Shown here: positions 16,928 to 26,382 of the stretch, piece by piece | How the letters are laid out: the number at the start of each line of letters is the position of its first letter | Numbering within the stretch: the stretch's first letter is position 1 | DNA from: Cytobacillus oceanisediminis | Lineage (GTDB): Bacteria > Bacillota > Bacilli > Bacillales > Cytobacillaceae | DNA: 64,000 nucleotides | NCBI RefSeq assembly: GCF_003182355.1 | Contig: NZ_QGTW01000016.1 | Coordinates: 1 to 64,000, forward strand | Reading direction: 5' to 3' | Made by a program: the position numbers and the translations under genes | The notes under the pieces: generated by a model | What the model was told of the DNA's origin: nothing | Databases searched by the model: none | Seen by the model: the letters and a program-made list of their open reading frames with translations, nothing else

Positions 16928-17232
16928 GAGGACAGGAAATGAGGCATTAGGAGAGATAAATGCAGGAAAAGATTTAGTAAAGCAAAGGAAGCATAGTGAA
17001 TCTTTAAGTTGCTTTTTACGAGGTTGGCTATTCATATGCGAAAATGGCTTTCAGCTTGTGATGTACGTGGAACATTATGCATACCTGACCCAGACTTCTT
17101 GGTAATTACTATAAACCAACATACTACTCCATTGTAGATACTTTCACTTGTGAAGTACAGAAGGAAACAATAACATGAAAAGAGTAAGCGAAAACTATAG
17201 AGAACCAAAAGTATATCTGGAGGGTGAGATTT

Positions 17233-18066
17233 ATGATTTACGGAATTGGCTATAGGGAACGTACAAAAGATGGGGAGCATCTATTTAATATTCAAAAACA
17301 TATAACAAAAGAAGAATATGATAATCATAGGAATACACTTAGCGAAGCTCATAAAATTAACGCTATGTCAAAGGTCAATAATCTTCTTGAAAGAAACGGA
17401 AAAGAATATTTAGATTATTCCTCTTCCATCGAAGAAAAATTAAAAACAGATGAAGAAAACGTATATCATGAAGCAAACCGTTTGCTAATCAATTATTTAT
17501 CTTCTTTATCAATGTTTATCGACTACGGTGAAAGGCACAACAAAAAACACTTTGGAAAAGCCAGAATGGAACAATTTAGAAAAAAAGCAAGTAGCTTTTA
17601 TGATGGTCATGTCTCATACAGATTTATGGCAATGATGAGGCAATATGCTGTCCATTATAGTTTCCCTTTAGGGCATATTAAAAAAAGCCTTATAGGTGAT
17701 AGTGGAATTTTTGCAGATAGAGAAACTTTATTAAAATTCAGTGGTTGGAAGCACTCCAGGCAAGACATCGAGAGAATGCCAAAACTAATTAATGTTGACC
17801 CTCATGTAGAGATTTCCATGATGTTTATTGAGAACTTATATCAGGATTTCATTTACGATATTGCACCAACCGTTATAAAGGGGATAGAACATTTAAATGG
17901 CATCATCAAAGACAATGGAGGAAAACTTCCTTTATTTGTAGCATTTAAAAGTGAAGAAGAATTTAAAAAAGGAAATATTAAAATAAACCTAGTTGACACA
18001 AAACCATTTATGGAAGCGCTGGAAATAATAAAAAGCCATCCTAGCATTAACATAACAATAGAATGA
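17233..18066 (+). CDS. hypothetical protein with a HEPN-like RxxxxH motif
   Basis: 277 residues from the ATG at 17233 (GGAGGG upstream; a GTG at 17224 is also possible). Mostly helical and charged. The segment FMAMMRQYAVHYSFPL contains R-x4-H, as in HEPN ribonuclease-type domains, but this one motif is weak evidence. It lies between the small recombinase and the AP2/HNH-like gene in element 1. I do not recognise the family; a defence role is possible given the restriction system nearby. Confidence 0.6.
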   Translation: MIYGIGYRERTKDGEHLFNIQKHITKEEYDNHRNTLSEAHKINAMSKVNNLLERNGKEYLDYSSSIEEKLKTDEENVYHEANRLLINYLSSLSMFIDYGERHNKKHFGKARMEQFRKKASSFYDGHVSYRFMAMMRQYAVHYSFPLGHIKKSLIGDSGIFADRETLLKFSGWKHSRQDIERMPKLINVDPHVEISMMFIENLYQDFIYDIAPTVIKGIEHLNGIIKDNGGKLPLFVAFKSEEEFKKGNIKINLVDTKPFMEALEIIKSHPSINITIE

Positions 18067-18132
18067 AACGCTTTTTGAAGTAAGGTTTATATTCGCGTTT
18101 TATTTTTTTTTACACCAACTATGTCAATAAAA

Positions 18133-18180
18133 AAAGCCTTTTAACCAGCAATGTATTGATATGACTGGCTAGAAGGCTTT
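18133..18180. terminator. terminator hairpin downstream of the 277-aa gene
   Basis: AAAGCCTT / AAGGCTTT with an inner AACCAG / CTGGCT stem; A run on the left, T-rich on the right, so it could work in both directions. Confidence 0.7.
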
Positions 18181-18325
18181 ATTTAGTTTAGCGACCACTT
18201 TATTTACAAACAGTATCCGCCGTTCCGTCTGGGAGGGAGTAGTGATTAAAATAACATAATTTTGTCTTGACGCTGCTAAATGAACTGGTTATTTTTTTGA
18301 AAACAGTTCAGTGGAGGCAGATAAA

Positions 18326-18766
18326 ATGGGAGTATATAAACACGGTTTATCTAAGACTCGAATACATAATTTATGGAGAAAGGTGATACAAAGATGCACA
18401 AATCCTAAAGCATCTAACTACCATAACTATGGTGGGCGGGGAATAACAATCAGTGATGAATGGAGAAATGATTTCCTGGCGTTTTATCATTGGGCAATGT
18501 CTAATGGGTACGAGGATGGGTTGAGTCTGGAACGCATTAATGTTAATGGGAATTATGAGCCTTCTAACTGTAAATGGATTGAACTGCATCAACAATGTAG
18601 GAATAAACGGGACACCAAGTACGCTGAAATAAATGAGGAGACCAGGCCGCTTATCGAATGGGCTGAAATATATGATGTACCATATAAGACTGTTATGACT
18701 AGATGGTACAGGGGACAGAGGGGGAGTGACCTTGTTAGACCTTCAAGAGCGACTAAAGTATCGTGA
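18326..18766 (+). CDS. AP2/HNH-type phage DNA-binding protein
   Basis: 146 residues from the ATG at 18326, preceded by GTGGAGGC. The core RCTNPKASNYHNYGGRGI then GLSLERINVNGNYEP and CKWI is widespread in phages and mobile elements, often beside or fused to HNH homing nucleases. No full HNH catalytic set is visible, so DNA binding is the safer call. It points towards the convergent restriction system. Confidence 0.7.
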   Translation: MGVYKHGLSKTRIHNLWRKVIQRCTNPKASNYHNYGGRGITISDEWRNDFLAFYHWAMSNGYEDGLSLERINVNGNYEPSNCKWIELHQQCRNKRDTKYAEINEETRPLIEWAEIYDVPYKTVMTRWYRGQRGSDLVRPSRATKVS

Positions 18767-18769
18767 TAA

Positions 18770-18801
18770 CTAAAAAAACCAACAAGCCTCCTTGTTGGTT
18801 C
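18770..18801 (-). terminator. terminator of the restriction-modification operon
   Basis: AACCAACAAG / CTTGTTGGTT hairpin; read on the minus strand it is followed by TTTTTTT. Confidence 0.88.
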
Positions 18802-18806
18802 CAAAT

Positions 18807-19763
18807 TTATTGAATGTTTCCTGACAGGTCTAAGCTCTTGATATACCTCTCCATAAAGTCCCAATCGGGTTCGCCATTAGCATCGACAGGTAGCTTAATT
18901 TGAGTAGCTTTCATACGTTGCAAATGCCACTTTCGACCATAATTATAACGATACTTTTCTTGTCTTATAACAGTGTTCAGAAACAAGGCTATATATGGGT
19001 TCATTTCAAATTTTGGGTATAGCACATTAACATCATCAGAGCACCAATATGGTTCAGGTTGATAAAACGCCTCACCTACTGACCCGTTGTAGTTTACAGT
19101 TATAGTGTTTCCACTATGAATAGGACCCTGTCCTACTTTGGCTGTTATCCCGTTATTTTTATCTACTGCCCCTATAAATAGCGTGTCTCCCTCAGTCATG
19201 TTTGCTTTAGTAAGACGTTTTCCTTTTTTTACGTCGAACAGTTGATTAAATTTAAACCATTGCCATTTTTGAGTGTCTAGCTCAGGCCTTTCAGTAAGTA
19301 TAGGTTTTCTTAAGTCAGCAACTTTAGGTTGTTCTGTAGTAACCACCCAATCAGGTATTTCTGTAATTGGCGGCACTTCAAGGTCTTTTAAAGTTCTATT
19401 CGCTTCTCTACCAAATGCACTATATCGGAACCTATTATGCCTAATACAGATACAATAAAAAATTTTCTGTTCAAAGGTCATTTCCTGTAATGGCTTTAAT
19501 ACCGCAACATTCTGTGCAGTATAGAAAGGTGTTTCTTGAACAAACGATGAAAGTAATTTTGTCCCTCCAAGTGCCACTGTAATAAGGCCACTTTCATAAG
19601 GCTCATGCTCTTTTAATATTTTAACCCTAGCTGTTACTCCGTGATTTTGACTAGAACGCCCAACAAAATTAACGCCTTCTTCACTGTTCTCTACTACTGT
19701 CATTTTATTGAAATCCAATTTATTTCCATATGTTATTTCAAACAAATTACTCAATTTCGGCAT
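18807..19763 (-). CDS. specificity subunit of a BcgI-like type IIB restriction system
   Basis: 318 residues (323 from the ATG at 19778). Two similar half-domains, each with an AVxxxNGITAKV / SSQNHGVTARV-type core followed by a G-rich turn, as in type I HsdS and the BcgI B subunit: two target-recognition domains for a split site. GAGGAAA lies before the ATG at 19763. It overlaps the end of the methyltransferase-nuclease gene, so translation is probably coupled. BcgI B is 341 residues. The recognised sequence cannot be predicted here. Confidence 0.85.
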   Translation of the reverse strand: MPKLSNLFEITYGNKLDFNKMTVVENSEEGVNFVGRSSQNHGVTARVKILKEHEPYESGLITVALGGTKLLSSFVQETPFYTAQNVAVLKPLQEMTFEQKIFYCICIRHNRFRYSAFGREANRTLKDLEVPPITEIPDWVVTTEQPKVADLRKPILTERPELDTQKWQWFKFNQLFDVKKGKRLTKANMTEGDTLFIGAVDKNNGITAKVGQGPIHSGNTITVNYNGSVGEAFYQPEPYWCSDDVNVLYPKFEMNPYIALFLNTVIRQEKYRYNYGRKWHLQRMKATQIKLPVDANGEPDWDFMERYIKSLDLSGNIQ

Positions 19764-21633
19764 CGTCAATTTCCTCATCGTCGTCAGTTGTTACATCCAC
19801 TTCATTAACCATTCGATATACAACATATTTACGAACTTCCTCTTCAAAGTCTTTTGCTGTCAAATTCGAATAGTCTGTTTCAAGATATGCTTCTGCACAC
19901 CATTCATCAGTATGGTCAACTTGTTTTTTTACAGCTAAGCCAGGAATTTCATCTCTGTTGCGATATGCTTCAATCCAGCTATCCCTAATAGATGGCCAAG
20001 TCCCACGAAGGTCAATTCTCCCTCTGTGCTTTGTCTTTACATATCCGTCATTTCTCCAGTATCCAAACCAAGTTTTTTTGTTGGAATCTTCATGTGGAGT
20101 GTGTGCAGTAAATACCATAATACAGGTTACGGTACCTACAGGGTAAAATAATTCTCCTGGCATCGACATTACAGCTTCTAATGTATGGTGTTTCAGAATC
20201 TCTTCTCTTATTGGGTGGGGTGAAGTTGCGCATGTAATAGGAACAATTGCAATTCCTGTTCCGCCTTTAACTAAGCAATTAAGCATATCACGGACGAAAA
20301 CAAGCTCATGCAAATCTTCATCTGACTGGGAATACGGCGGATTAATCATCCCAACATTACACTTGTGTGCTTTTAATGCTTTTACAATCGCAGGTTCAAA
20401 GCAACTGCCTTGGTATAGGTTTGCTTTGCCATCTCCTCGCAAAATCATGTTAGATGCAGCCAATGCGTACATATTTGGTTGTTGTTCAACCCCAACTAAT
20501 CCTTTTTCCTTAATCCTTTTCTTATCTGCCTCTGTTACAGCTAATTTCATCATGGCATTCATTGAAGATACTAGGAAGCCCCCAGTGCCACAGCAAAAAT
20601 CCAGCACCTTACTATCTTTCTTTAAATTCGCAATTAAAGTAAATAGCTCGGCTATATGTTTAGGTGTTAGCACTATACCAAGGGCTTTTTTGTCTCCGCC
20701 TGTATACTTAAGGAATTCTCCATAAAATTGACCTACAACATCGAAATCATGATAAACACTTATGAAAGGCCAAACCTTTTCGTTCAGCATTTTTATTAAT
20801 TCATGTAGCACACCTTTTGGATAAGCCTTAGTCGCTTTTCCAAGCTCTGGATGAACTGCAATTGAAGAGTAAGGTTGAGTCATATTAGCTTTCTTTGAAT
20901 TAGGAATATCTGCTTTGTTTATTTCTTCTGTGATGTAATGCAGCCAGTGTCTTTGTAATTCCTCGGGGGAATATGCATCAAAGCTTTTAGCGAATCCACT
21001 ATTATATAACGCTATCAAAGTACCACTTACCAATAAAGGTTTTTCGCTTTCAGTAAGCTTTGCGTGGTCACGCATAAACTCATGAAGAGTACGAGAGAAT
21101 GCCATTAGTTCGTTATATCTCATTCTCTGAACATCAGGGTCAAACGTTCCGTGCTCTATGTAGTCTTCCCAAGGAATTATTTCAGTTATACTTCTTCCAC
21201 CTTTGGTTAACAATTCTTTTGGTTCAGCCGCGCCTTTTGTATGAATATATGAAGATATCTTCATGCTTGATTCTGTCTGGCCACTCACAGCTATTGCAAT
21301 AACGTTAAACTCTTTTGAAAGTTTTGCTGCATAGTGTAGTGCTCCATCAACTGCATACTTTACTGGCTCGTTATGTTCTGTACTTTCATGGTACCTTACA
21401 TCTGCTTTGCACTCGAAGACAATTAAAAAGTCAGGAGTTGTCTCGGATGAAATAATAAACTCGGGTGAACCTTTTCCTCCTTTTCCAGACTTACTCGCTT
21501 CTTTAAGATATTTTTTTACAGCCTGAATTTCACTTTTTTGTTCTTCTACACGTACATCATTATCTGCGCTATAATAACTTAAGTCTCGAAGTTTATCCCT
21601 TACCAAATTTTCTGTTATACGCTCATTTGACAT
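19747..21633 (-). CDS. fused nuclease and adenine methyltransferase subunit, BcgI A-like
   Basis: 628 residues from the ATG at 21633 (GGAGGG upstream). The N-terminal nuclease region has a PD-(D/E)xK pattern: Glu/Asp in GSPEF and TPDFLIVFECKAD. The C-terminal part is an N6-adenine methyltransferase: motif I VLDFCCGTGGFL and catalytic NPPY in MINPPYSQSDED. Nuclease and methyltransferase in one chain of about 630 residues plus a separate specificity protein is the layout of BcgI (637 + 341), which cuts on both sides of its site. It ends within the specificity gene. It probably serves as element 1's restriction and addiction module. Confidence 0.87.
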   Translation of the reverse strand: MSNERITENLVRDKLRDLSYYSADNDVRVEEQKSEIQAVKKYLKEASKSGKGGKGSPEFIISSETTPDFLIVFECKADVRYHESTEHNEPVKYAVDGALHYAAKLSKEFNVIAIAVSGQTESSMKISSYIHTKGAAEPKELLTKGGRSITEIIPWEDYIEHGTFDPDVQRMRYNELMAFSRTLHEFMRDHAKLTESEKPLLVSGTLIALYNSGFAKSFDAYSPEELQRHWLHYITEEINKADIPNSKKANMTQPYSSIAVHPELGKATKAYPKGVLHELIKMLNEKVWPFISVYHDFDVVGQFYGEFLKYTGGDKKALGIVLTPKHIAELFTLIANLKKDSKVLDFCCGTGGFLVSSMNAMMKLAVTEADKKRIKEKGLVGVEQQPNMYALAASNMILRGDGKANLYQGSCFEPAIVKALKAHKCNVGMINPPYSQSDEDLHELVFVRDMLNCLVKGGTGIAIVPITCATSPHPIREEILKHHTLEAVMSMPGELFYPVGTVTCIMVFTAHTPHEDSNKKTWFGYWRNDGYVKTKHRGRIDLRGTWPSIRDSWIEAYRNRDEIPGLAVKKQVDHTDEWCAEAYLETDYSNLTAKDFEEEVRKYVVYRMVNEVDVTTDDDEEIDDAEIE

Positions 21634-21699
21634 GCTGTACCCTCCATATAAATGCAGTAATATTAACCAATGCAAATGAATTACCTATCCTTTATTATT

Positions 21700-22078
21700 T
21701 TAGCAAAGTTTAAATGGTGCTAAAATCCTATTTAACATAAAAAAGCCCTTGATTATAAGGGACTCCATGGGCGAGAACGGTTTAATTCATGCAGATAGAT
21801 AATTATTATAATTATATTCTATGAAAAGACCTTTGTACATCCAAACAAATCCTGGTTTAATGGAGCCTTTTTTGTTGACCGCAATGGGAGTCTTTTTTGT
21901 GAATGCGCCGTTAGCTTCTCAACATAGCTCTTGTAATTCGATTCATCTTGCAACTATAATAAGACTGTAGCGACTACGAAAAAACTGAACAGTACAACTT
22001 GATAAATCCGTTGGGTATGGGTAGCTAAACCTTGCTATTATTGGGTTTTGGTAAGGATGCCGCCGCCAATGATTATCT
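21700..22078. other. right end of element 1
   Basis: No gene seen. It holds a hairpin AGCCCTTGATTATAAGGG (about 21746-21762) and AAGACTGTAG near 21964, resembling the GAAGACTGTT words downstream of the left attachment site, as expected for recombinase arm sites. It ends at the second attachment core. Confidence 0.5.
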
Positions 22079-22150
22079 CACGGTCTTCAAAACCGCTTGT
22101 GACCTGCGTGCCAGGTCAGCTGGGTTCGATTCCCAGGCGGTCCCGCCAAA
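22079..22150 (+). repeat. attachment-site core, copy 2 (element 1 / element 2 junction)
   Basis: Identical to 11009-11080 over 72 bases. The 5' half of tRNA-Sec is absent here, so it is not a tRNA gene. Confidence 0.95.
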
Positions 22151-22191
22151 ATAAACCAGTGTTATCAAGGGTTCAGGCAGTTTTTTATTCT

Positions 22192-22210
22192 TTGATTTGA
22201 CAGTGATTTG
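22192..22210 (+). repeat. arm-type repeat, left end of element 2
   Basis: TTTGATTTGACAGTGATTT; a near-identical word, TTGATTTGACGGTGATTT, lies at about 36340 just inside the right end of element 2. A pair at both ends is what recombinase or accessory-protein arm sites look like. Confidence 0.6.
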
Positions 22211-22298
22211 AACTGTGATTTCCTGATAAACTAACACCAGTATTCCTTCTGAAAATTACATAATATGCGGTAACTTTTTCAGTGTATCCGTATGCGTT

Positions 22299-22335
22299 AA
22301 ATCCACCAATCTATTAAAGAAAGGTGGATTTTTTT
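22299..22335 (+). promoter_or_regulatory. terminator-like hairpin that contains the integrase ribosome site (element 2)
   Basis: AAATCCACC (22299-22307) pairs perfectly with GGTGGATTT (22323-22331), loop 15 bases, followed by a T run up to the GTG at 22336. The ribosome site GAAAGGTGG is in the 3' arm. Confidence 0.8.
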
Positions 22336-23319
22336 GTGGCAATTTTACCAAAAACAAAACGAAAAGGTGCAAGGGGAAATACAGCAGTAAAGCGTGTAAA
22401 GTCAGTTGAACAAAATTTTTCGTTATATGAAATGTTTGAACAGTTCATGGATTACAAGGAATCTGAAGGATTAGCTGAACCAACTTTGTATTGCTATTAC
22501 GAACACCTAAAGTATTTCACAGACTTTTCAGGTGGTGACATATCAAATGAAGAAATCACCCTTGAAACTTTCAGAGAATACATTTCATATATGCTTCAGG
22601 AAAGGAAGGTTGCACCGACAACTGCAAATGTAAGAATAAGGACTTTACGTGCTTTTTTAAGACATGCTTATCAGGAAGGCTGGATAAAAGAACCTATACA
22701 TGAACGGTTTAAACCTGTGAAAACTCATGAAGATGAAATTAAAGCATTCACACCTGCAGAAGTAAAAGGAATGCTGAACCAAATTGACGATTCAAGATAT
22801 GTGGGTTTCCGTGACAGAGTAATGATTTATACTTTGCTTGACACAATGGTTAGAATTTCGGAATTGCTGAATATAAAAAGAAGCAATGTCGACTTGAAAA
22901 GTGGGCAGATAAAGCTTGAACCACACAAAACAAAAACCAAGCGTGCTAGAACTGTTCCTATTTCCACAAAAACAGTTAAGTTGCTGAAAGAATACATGGC
23001 AGAAACTGAAGATTTTGATTGTGAAATATTGTTTGTTACCTATGATGGTAGACCAATAGTCAGTAACACTTGGCGAAGGAGATTAACAGAATTAGGACAA
23101 GCTGCAGGAATTGATGATAAGAGAGTTTCACCCCATACCTTCAGACACACAGGTGCTTTATTTTACATTATGAATGGCGGTGACCCCTTCAGCTTGCAGA
23201 AGATTCTTGGGCACACAGATATGTCTATGGTACGGAAATATATTCAAATGACAGATACAGATGTAAAGAAACAACATAATACTTTTTCGCCTTGGAACAG
23301 AGTATTTAAAAAGAAGTAG
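22336..23319 (+). CDS. tyrosine recombinase (integrase) of element 2
   Basis: 327 residues from the GTG at 22336 (an in-frame GTG at 22324 lies inside the ribosome site and is rejected). Core-binding domain about 25-115; catalytic Arg in DTMVRISELL, HTFRHTGAL, His in ILGHTDMSM, nucleophile Tyr in MVRKYIQM. Closely related to the element 1 integrase, and both sit the same distance from a tRNA-Sec-derived core, so they share a target. Confidence 0.92.
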   Translation: MAILPKTKRKGARGNTAVKRVKSVEQNFSLYEMFEQFMDYKESEGLAEPTLYCYYEHLKYFTDFSGGDISNEEITLETFREYISYMLQERKVAPTTANVRIRTLRAFLRHAYQEGWIKEPIHERFKPVKTHEDEIKAFTPAEVKGMLNQIDDSRYVGFRDRVMIYTLLDTMVRISELLNIKRSNVDLKSGQIKLEPHKTKTKRARTVPISTKTVKLLKEYMAETEDFDCEILFVTYDGRPIVSNTWRRRLTELGQAAGIDDKRVSPHTFRHTGALFYIMNGGDPFSLQKILGHTDMSMVRKYIQMTDTDVKKQHNTFSPWNRVFKKK

Positions 23320-23335
23320 AAAGAGGTATTTTCTG

Positions 23336-23530
23336 ATGAATTTTCAGTTTCCAAACATTGATGAAATGAAAATAGAAGATGCTATTGTATGGTATCTGAA
23401 GGAAACAAACAAAGTATTCAGCACAAAGAATAGAATCGCTGGTACATTTTCAGATGAATACAAACAAGCTTTGTTGCAATGGAAGCTGGAACTATATAGG
23501 AAGGCACTTGCTGAAAGAAACAGCCGTTAA
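23336..23530 (+). CDS. small hypothetical protein (64 aa)
   Basis: 64 residues, no known family. AGAGG is 8 bases before the ATG. It starts 16 bases after the integrase stop and is probably co-transcribed; a recombination directionality factor is conceivable from size and position only. Confidence 0.6.
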   Translation: MNFQFPNIDEMKIEDAIVWYLKETNKVFSTKNRIAGTFSDEYKQALLQWKLELYRKALAERNSR

Positions 23531-23550
23531 AAAGGCAAAAGAAAAAGCCA

Positions 23551-23568
23551 CCTATTGCAGTAGGTGAC
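23551..23568 (+). terminator. weak hairpin after the small gene
   Basis: CACCTA / TAGGTG hairpin with a poor T tail (ACTAAAAAATAA). Confidence 0.35.
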
Positions 23569-23742
23569 TAAAAAATAAACGATACGTAAGCCGCAAATTA
23601 AATACTACGGATTACCGTACAACCACCTTCATTTTAATGAAAAAAACAGATAAATGCAAGGCTTCTTTAATGATGCCTTTTTTAAAAAAAATAATGTGAA
23701 GGTTGATTGTCGGTTCCGGTGCTTAACAGGGGGAACCGTAAT

Positions 23743-24546
23743 ATGAAACAGGGTAACATTGAAAGCTTCAGCAACTTATCACAATTCAGAGATATAGAAG
23801 ATTTTAACAACAACTTTGAACAGTGGATGCTGGATATTAAAAGAGAATTTACGAAGTCAGAACTGATTGCATTGAAATACCTTAAACGATACTGTGCAAA
23901 GGTTGCTGGTGTTTCAAATGCCAAAATTGCAACTATCACTAAAACTGCATATGAAAATAATCAGCCTGTAAGCAGAAGCACAGTGAAGCGGATGGTTCAA
24001 AAGGCAAAAAATTTAGGCTTATTAAACGTGTATGAAACAGAAAGGAAGAACGGCAGTAAATCTAGTAACATTTATGTGTTCAATCGTTTTGTAAAGGCTG
24101 AAGAACCTTCTATTTCTGTTAATGCTGAACCATCTAAACCGGAAGAACTGAACCCACCACAAACAGACAATCTTTCTAAAACTAACAACAAAAATAATAA
24201 TAAACGTACTGAAGATGTAAATTATTCAGAAACAAAAAGGGAAACTTTAGATGCTTCTTTTGTCAGTGAAAGAGTTCCAGCAGAATTTGTCAGCTTGGTA
24301 AAATGCTTCTTTGATGATGCAAAACAGATTGAAGAATATTGGAAGATGGTTATTATTTCAGCCTATAAAAACAAAATAACAGGTGAAATAATTGAAATAG
24401 CTTTACAGGCATTTAGAACGCTTATTAGGAAGATTAAATTCAGCAGTGTTACAAATCCATATGGGTTCTTTTATGGAGTCTTAAACCGTAAATTTAAAGT
24501 CATTTCCCTAAATCAATCATTTAACGACTGGTGGAAAGCTATTTAG
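23743..24546 (+). CDS. winged helix-turn-helix protein, possible replication protein of element 2
   Basis: 267 residues from the ATG at 23743 (AGGGGGAACC upstream). Residues about 35-115 form a wHTH: TKSELIALKYLKRYCAK, VSRSTVKRMVQKAKNLGLL and a wing ending SSNIYVFNRF. A low-complexity Asn/Lys linker follows, then a helical C-terminal domain (LVKCFFDDAKQIEEYWKMV). Similar proteins occur on Bacillus plasmids and prophages, where they are usually called helix-turn-helix proteins. A replication or partition role is inference. Confidence 0.65.
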   Translation: MKQGNIESFSNLSQFRDIEDFNNNFEQWMLDIKREFTKSELIALKYLKRYCAKVAGVSNAKIATITKTAYENNQPVSRSTVKRMVQKAKNLGLLNVYETERKNGSKSSNIYVFNRFVKAEEPSISVNAEPSKPEELNPPQTDNLSKTNNKNNNKRTEDVNYSETKRETLDASFVSERVPAEFVSLVKCFFDDAKQIEEYWKMVIISAYKNKITGEIIEIALQAFRTLIRKIKFSSVTNPYGFFYGVLNRKFKVISLNQSFNDWWKAI

Positions 24547-24634
24547 TTTTATAAGAAACTGTTAAGAATTAACCACTCACCTTTGAAATATATGGTAAAA
24601 TATTCATAAATGAACTTCCAAGGAGTGGTAAAGA

Positions 24635-25492
24635 ATGAGTGTGCCTTTACCTAATAACACTATTAAGGCTATTGATGAATTCTTATCAACTTATGCGGAA
24701 TCTTCACATGCAAATATGAATTCAGCTGTTAGTAGGTTGTTAAAAGATGAACTACATAAAAAAGACGTTGCTGAAATTACCTTTGCAGATTATCTAAAGA
24801 TATTTCCTAATGATGATAAAAAACTTACTTCTAATGAAATTTACATGAAAAGCTTTTTTCGATTTTTATTTGCCTATGATTTTTTGAATAATCCAATTGG
24901 ATTTAATGAAATTTTTAAAAGGAAAGAGAGTATAAAAAATGGTTTTCTTGCTAATAAGTTAAGACAAAAGAATATAGGTCAAAATGTAAAAAAAGAAAAG
25001 GAAACTGAAGTTATTCCATTAACAATACAAGAACTAATATTAATTCAAAAGGTTTTGGATGTAAAATCATCTAAGTTAGATACTTTAAAAATGCAATTTT
25101 GTTGGTATGCTGTTTTCGACTTAGGTTTGCCGGTAGAAGAACTAAGAAAAAAAATAACAAGCGAAAGTTATTCAAATGGATATCTTAAGACTTCTGAAGG
25201 ATTGCTGCCAGTTCCTGAAAAGTTTGAAATTATGTTCATACAACTATCCGAACGTAGTAGCAATTATAATCGCTTTGCTACCGCTGATGCTTACTTTGAG
25301 AAAATAGGGGAAATTGCAAAGTTAGAAAGAAAACTAATCCCTTTAATGATTAAAAAAGCTAAAAGGGATTTCAGTCTTAAATGTGGAAATTGTCGTAAAA
25401 GTTATACAAACATAGCTGAAAATTGGCGTTCGGTTAATAATAGAATTGTATGCATTCATTGTTCAGAGGACTTAAAAAAAAACGAGATTTAG
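24635..25492 (+). CDS. hypothetical protein ending in a zinc ribbon
   Basis: 285 residues. Helical N-terminal part, then a C-terminal zinc ribbon, CGNCRKSYTNIAENW ... CIHC (about residues 250-277). Strong AGGAG site before the ATG. The stop comes 5 codons after a run of nine A (25474-25482) in the context TTA-AAA-AAA-AAC. The overlapping -1 frame continues into the next gene, so a minor or major fused product of about 464 residues is possible. No known function. Confidence 0.7.
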   Translation: MSVPLPNNTIKAIDEFLSTYAESSHANMNSAVSRLLKDELHKKDVAEITFADYLKIFPNDDKKLTSNEIYMKSFFRFLFAYDFLNNPIGFNEIFKRKESIKNGFLANKLRQKNIGQNVKKEKETEVIPLTIQELILIQKVLDVKSSKLDTLKMQFCWYAVFDLGLPVEELRKKITSESYSNGYLKTSEGLLPVPEKFEIMFIQLSERSSNYNRFATADAYFEKIGEIAKLERKLIPLMIKKAKRDFSLKCGNCRKSYTNIAENWRSVNNRIVCIHCSEDLKKNEI

Positions 25493-26028
25493 AGATTGAG
25501 ATTCAATGTATTAAAGAATCAAATATTACAATAGATAATGCAAAAAGTGATTTATCTACATTATATGCATACGAAGATTTGAAGGAAAAAATACTAAATA
25601 CAGAAATTGACTACTTAAAACTACATGAACTACAAATGGAGATAGGGAGACTAGGTGAAACATTTGTATATGAACATGAACACAATTACTTAAAGGGCAC
25701 TATCTATGCTGAAATGATTGATGAACGGAAAGCTTTAAACCCTAAAAATGGTTATGATATTCTTTCTTTTACTCGTGAAGGAGAACCAGTTCATATTGAA
25801 GTAAAAGCAACAACTGGAACAGAGATTGAGTTTTACATATCAAATCATGAATATAAAACCGCAAAACGTATGAAAGAAGAAGGTTTAACGTATTTAATAT
25901 ATGTTGTAACAAGTGTAATGTCAGAATCCCCAGAAATAGTAAAAATCAAAGATATAAATTCAAACAAGGAATACCGATTTGAAGAATACAACTGGAAAGT
26001 TAAAAAGAGAAACCAGAAGAATTGCTAA
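25450..26028 (+). CDS. DUF3883-like (PD-(D/E)xK-type) protein, possibly made by -1 frameshift
   Basis: 192 residues if read from the ATG at 25450, but that ATG is inside the previous gene and has no ribosome site. The segment GYDILSFTREGEPVHIEVKATTG carries Asp about 102 and E-V-K about 116-118, the nuclease-like core of DUF3883 domains, which are often C-terminal in defence proteins. The likely route of expression is a -1 slip on the A run at 25474-25482, giving one protein with the upstream 285-residue product. Otherwise the pair is one gene broken by a frameshift. Confidence 0.65.
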   Translation: MHSLFRGLKKKRDLEIEIQCIKESNITIDNAKSDLSTLYAYEDLKEKILNTEIDYLKLHELQMEIGRLGETFVYEHEHNYLKGTIYAEMIDERKALNPKNGYDILSFTREGEPVHIEVKATTGTEIEFYISNHEYKTAKRMKEEGLTYLIYVVTSVMSESPEIVKIKDINSNKEYRFEEYNWKVKKRNQKNC

Positions 26029-26065
26029 CTTAACTAGAGTGAAAAAATTTTTAGGAGAAGGGAAA

Positions 26066-26359
26066 ATGAACAGAAAAAAGCTGCTATACAGTATTCTGAA
26101 GGAAATTGAACAAGGTAATGAACCAAAACAATCAGATTATGAACTGGATGATGAACAGTGGGGAGAACTTGCAGAATTAATTAGAAGTGAAGGATTTGCA
26201 AGAAATATTATGATTCAATATGCAGATGATACTGTTTATTATGTTGGTTATCATTCAGCTAAAATTACAATGAGTGGATTAGAGTTTTTAGAAGAAAATA
26301 ATGCTTTTACAAAAACATACAAAGGTATTAAAGAGGTTCGTGATTGGTTGAAATTATAG
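26066..26359 (+). CDS. YjcQ family protein
   Basis: 97 residues from the ATG at 26066, after AGGAGAAGGG (the in-frame start at 25979 is inside the previous gene). Opens MNRKKLLYSILKEIEQG, and has the FLEEN-x-A end part typical of YjcQ (winged-helix-like, common in phages). Function unknown. Confidence 0.75.
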   Translation: MNRKKLLYSILKEIEQGNEPKQSDYELDDEQWGELAELIRSEGFARNIMIQYADDTVYYVGYHSAKITMSGLEFLEENNAFTKTYKGIKEVRDWLKL

Positions 26360-26382
26360 ATGGAAAATATAGAGGAGGAAAA

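Noticed and set aside
22079..22150. A second and third tRNA-Sec gene at 22079 and 36385
   Set aside because: Only the 3' part from the anticodon stem is present; there is no 5' acceptor or D arm, so they are attachment cores.
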